From: DAXETY01 sp051155755
GTDB lineage: Bacteria; Desulfobacterota; Desulfobacteria; Desulfobacterales; SG8-13
Reading direction: 5' to 3'
Assembly: GCA_051155755.1 (NCBI GenBank)
Contig: DAXETY010000142.1
Location: 1-25,626, forward strand
DNA: 25,626 bases
The notes under the pieces were generated by a model that saw only the letters and a program-made list of their open reading frames with translations, searched no databases and was not told the DNA's origin. Shown here in pieces: positions 24,047 to 25,626 of this stretch; positions within the stretch are counted from its first letter, which is position 1; each line of letters opens with the position of its first letter. Both the position numbers and the translations under genes were made by a program.

Positions 24047-24135
24047 GAAGCAAATGGCAAATGTTTGCTCGGACAAACTCTTCAACCGCTATCTTGTATC
24101 GATGGCGAATGCATTGCCAACAAAAGGAGTATCAC

Positions 24136-25257
24136 ATGAGCACGCTCATCCAAATGGAGACAAATCGGGACGAACAGCAGCGGGATGCTTTCGTGGGTAA
24201 ATTGCTGGATTCGGTAAACGGCTTTTTTACCGTGCACAACATTTATTTTGGAATTCGCATGGGACTTTACCGGGCCCTCTCCGGTAAGCAGGCACTGACA
24301 TCCCTGGCGTTGGCAGCACGGACCGGTACCAGCGAGCGATACGTTCGCGAATGGCTTGAAGAACAGACGGTGGCAGGCATCCTGGAGGTGGATGATGAAA
24401 CGGCCTCCGCCCGGGAACGACGTTATCGTCTGCCCGCCGGTCATGCCGAGGTGCTTGCCGATCGGGAAAGTATCAATTACCTGGCTCCGCTGGCCCAGGC
24501 TGCCGTCGGCGTTGCGCAACCCCTGCAATCCATTGAAACAGCCTTTCGCACCGGAGGCGGAGTGCCGTTTGCCGATTACGGAGAAAATCTGTTTCGCGGT
24601 GTAGCGGAGTTGAATCGGCCAATGTTTCTATACCAGTTGGGCCAGGAATACCTGCCGGTTGTGACCGATATCCATCGGCGGCTGTCGGCTGATCCTCCGG
24701 CGCGTGTGGCTGACATCGGGTGCGGCACGGGATGGTCAAGCATCGGCATGGCACAGGTGTATCCCAAAATTTATGTGGACGGCTTCGATATGGATGACGC
24801 GTCCATCAAGGATGCCCGCAAAAACACCGAACAAGCCGGCTTAAACGAACGGGTGCGCTTCGAGACTCGTGACGTTTCAGATCCTTCCCTTACCGGACAA
24901 TACGACCTGGTGACGGCGTTCGAATGTATTCATGATATGGCCGACCCGGTAGGCGCCTTGGTCAACATGCGCCGCCTGGCCGGGCAAAGCGGCAGTGTGA
25001 TTGTCATGGACGAACGCGTCGGCGAGCACTTTACTGCAGACCGCAATCCGATCGAACACCTTCTTTATGGGTTCAGTATACTGGGCTGCCTTCCGGCAGC
25101 CATGACAGAGCGCCCTTCGGCAGCGACCGGCACGGTCATGCGACCCAAAACCATGCGTCGATACGCGCTCAAGGCCGGTTTTTGCGATGTCGAAACGCTG
25201 CCCATCGAAAACGACTTTTACCGCTTCTACCGACTGAAAACCAAATGCAACCATTAG
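24136..25257 (+). CDS. Class I SAM-dependent methyltransferase, Rv2258c-like
   Basis: 373 residues. The N-terminal ~30-110 part is a winged-helix segment (FFTVHNIYFGIRMGLYRALSG, LAARTGTSERYVREWLEEQTVAGILEVDD, RYRLPAGHAEVLAD) like that of Rv2258c-type methyltransferases. The C-terminal Rossmann domain has SAM motif ADIGCGTGWSS (192-202), the acidic motif VDGFDMDDASI, and FECIHDMADPVGALVNMRRL. These proteins methylate small molecules; the acceptor is unknown. The ATG at 24136 has AAGGAG at 24124-24129, six bases before, which rejects the open extension to 24061. It is the first gene behind the sigma-54 promoter and next to the activator, and is followed 50 bases later by a small gene, probably in one operon. 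Confidence 0.93.
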   Translation: MSTLIQMETNRDEQQRDAFVGKLLDSVNGFFTVHNIYFGIRMGLYRALSGKQALTSLALAARTGTSERYVREWLEEQTVAGILEVDDETASARERRYRLPAGHAEVLADRESINYLAPLAQAAVGVAQPLQSIETAFRTGGGVPFADYGENLFRGVAELNRPMFLYQLGQEYLPVVTDIHRRLSADPPARVADIGCGTGWSSIGMAQVYPKIYVDGFDMDDASIKDARKNTEQAGLNERVRFETRDVSDPSLTGQYDLVTAFECIHDMADPVGALVNMRRLAGQSGSVIVMDERVGEHFTADRNPIEHLLYGFSILGCLPAAMTERPSAATGTVMRPKTMRRYALKAGFCDVETLPIENDFYRFYRLKTKCNH

Positions 25258-25307
25258 CGGGCCGAACAATCCAGAGCTGCGGCCCGTGAACGCAAAGGAA
25301 ACGAATC

Positions 25308-25601
25308 ATGGAACTGCATGACGAGAAGGCGATCATTGAAAGATATCGAAACAGCGACATTGACGTACGGATTTTCCTGTTTTTGGATTACCGGTCCATG
25401 CGCTCTGAATTTTCAGCCATCGATTTGGCCGGTGTCAAACGGCATCGTGAAAAAACCACTGATAAGCGTACGGCATGCTTTCTTATCAGCAGGATTTGGG
25501 ACCCTGTAAAAAGGCTCCTGCCGAAGATTTCCGTTAACAGAAAACCTTCGTCAACATGCCTTGAATCGTCCGGCAGTTCACAAGGGAGGATTAAACCATG
25601 A
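25308..25601 (+). CDS. Small protein of unknown function
   Basis: 97 residues beginning MELHDEKAIIERYRNSDIDVRIF, with AAAGGAA upstream of the ATG at 25308. The N-terminal ~40 residues look like an amphipathic helical segment (LFLDYRSMRSEFSAIDL); the rest is basic and low in recognisable structure (KRLLPKISVNRKP). Its TGA at 25599-25601 overlaps the ATG of the next gene. It is third in line after the sigma-54 promoter and methyltransferase. An inverted repeat CTGATAAG/CTTATCAG lies inside it (25459-25466, 25482-25489). The function is unknown, and a frameshift in the second half cannot be excluded. Confidence 0.6.
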   Translation: MELHDEKAIIERYRNSDIDVRIFLFLDYRSMRSEFSAIDLAGVKRHREKTTDKRTACFLISRIWDPVKRLLPKISVNRKPSSTCLESSGSSQGRIKP

Positions 25602-25626
25602 ATGGCACGAATCAGTACCCCAAAAG
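25598..25626 (+). CDS. Start of a further gene, cut by the window end
   Basis: ATG at 25598 with GGAGG at 25585-25589 reads MNGTNQYPK and leaves the window. The ATG overlaps the upstream TGA (ATGA), a sign of translational coupling in the sigma-54 operon. The product cannot be named from nine residues. Confidence 0.6.

Noticed and set aside
24055..24069. Second sigma-54-like site TGGCAAATGTTTGCT
   Set aside because: GG and GC are nine bases apart where ten are needed, and the site at 24031 has the correct spacing.
25459..25489. Inverted repeat CTGATAAG/CTTATCAG as an operator or terminator
   Set aside because: It lies inside the small coding frame with a 15-base loop and no T-run; listed only as a note on that gene.

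Overview
The window is a chromosomal segment from a GC-rich Gram-negative bacterium. A sigma-54 activator with its promoter, tandem betaine-lipid genes, an RsbRD-type sensor remnant and small CxxC proteins would fit a Desulfobacterota (Desulfosarcina-like) genome, but no gene here fixes the taxonomy. No rRNA, tRNA or CRISPR array was seen.

Positions 1-2939 (minus) hold the first ~979 codons of the glutamate synthase large subunit. Positions 3234-10273 form one functional block. Three plus-strand genes (transglutaminase-like protein, circularly permuted ATP-grasp/alpha-E fusion, second transglutaminase-like protein) meet a minus-strand pair (ATP-grasp, then alpha-E) tail to tail, with overlapping stop codons. 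This is a doubled version of a widespread but functionally unsolved peptide-modification/amidoligase gene set. The ATP-grasp half of the fusion has lost several residues that its sister in the window keeps.

Positions 10506-12875 (minus) carry an XRE regulator, a fumarylacetoacetate-hydrolase-family enzyme and an atypical SDR; the last two form a tight operon. Across an AT-rich intergenic region with TTCTAAA palindromes lie, on the plus strand, a RidA-like protein, a sensor kinase that has lost its catalytic core in frame, and a GNAT acetyltransferase. Positions 15444-16035 are gene-poor, with two perfect hairpins and IS21-like direct repeats.

Positions 16036-19310 have visibly lower GC: an orphan receiver protein, two small cysteine-pair proteins and btaA-btaB for the phosphorus-free betaine lipid DGTS. 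Next is a DeoR-family regulator translationally coupled to a wrecked ABC transporter, in which the N-terminal part of an ATPase is joined out of frame to the C-terminal part of a permease. Positions 20606-21942 are mostly intergenic, with gene fragments.

The right end is a self-contained sigma-54 circuit: a GAF-PAS-AAA+-Fis activator (21943-23853), AGCGAAA palindromes behaving like its upstream activating sites, a correctly spaced -24/-12 promoter at 24031, and the target operon of a Rv2258c-like methyltransferase, a small protein, and a gene overlapping it by ATGA that leaves the window.
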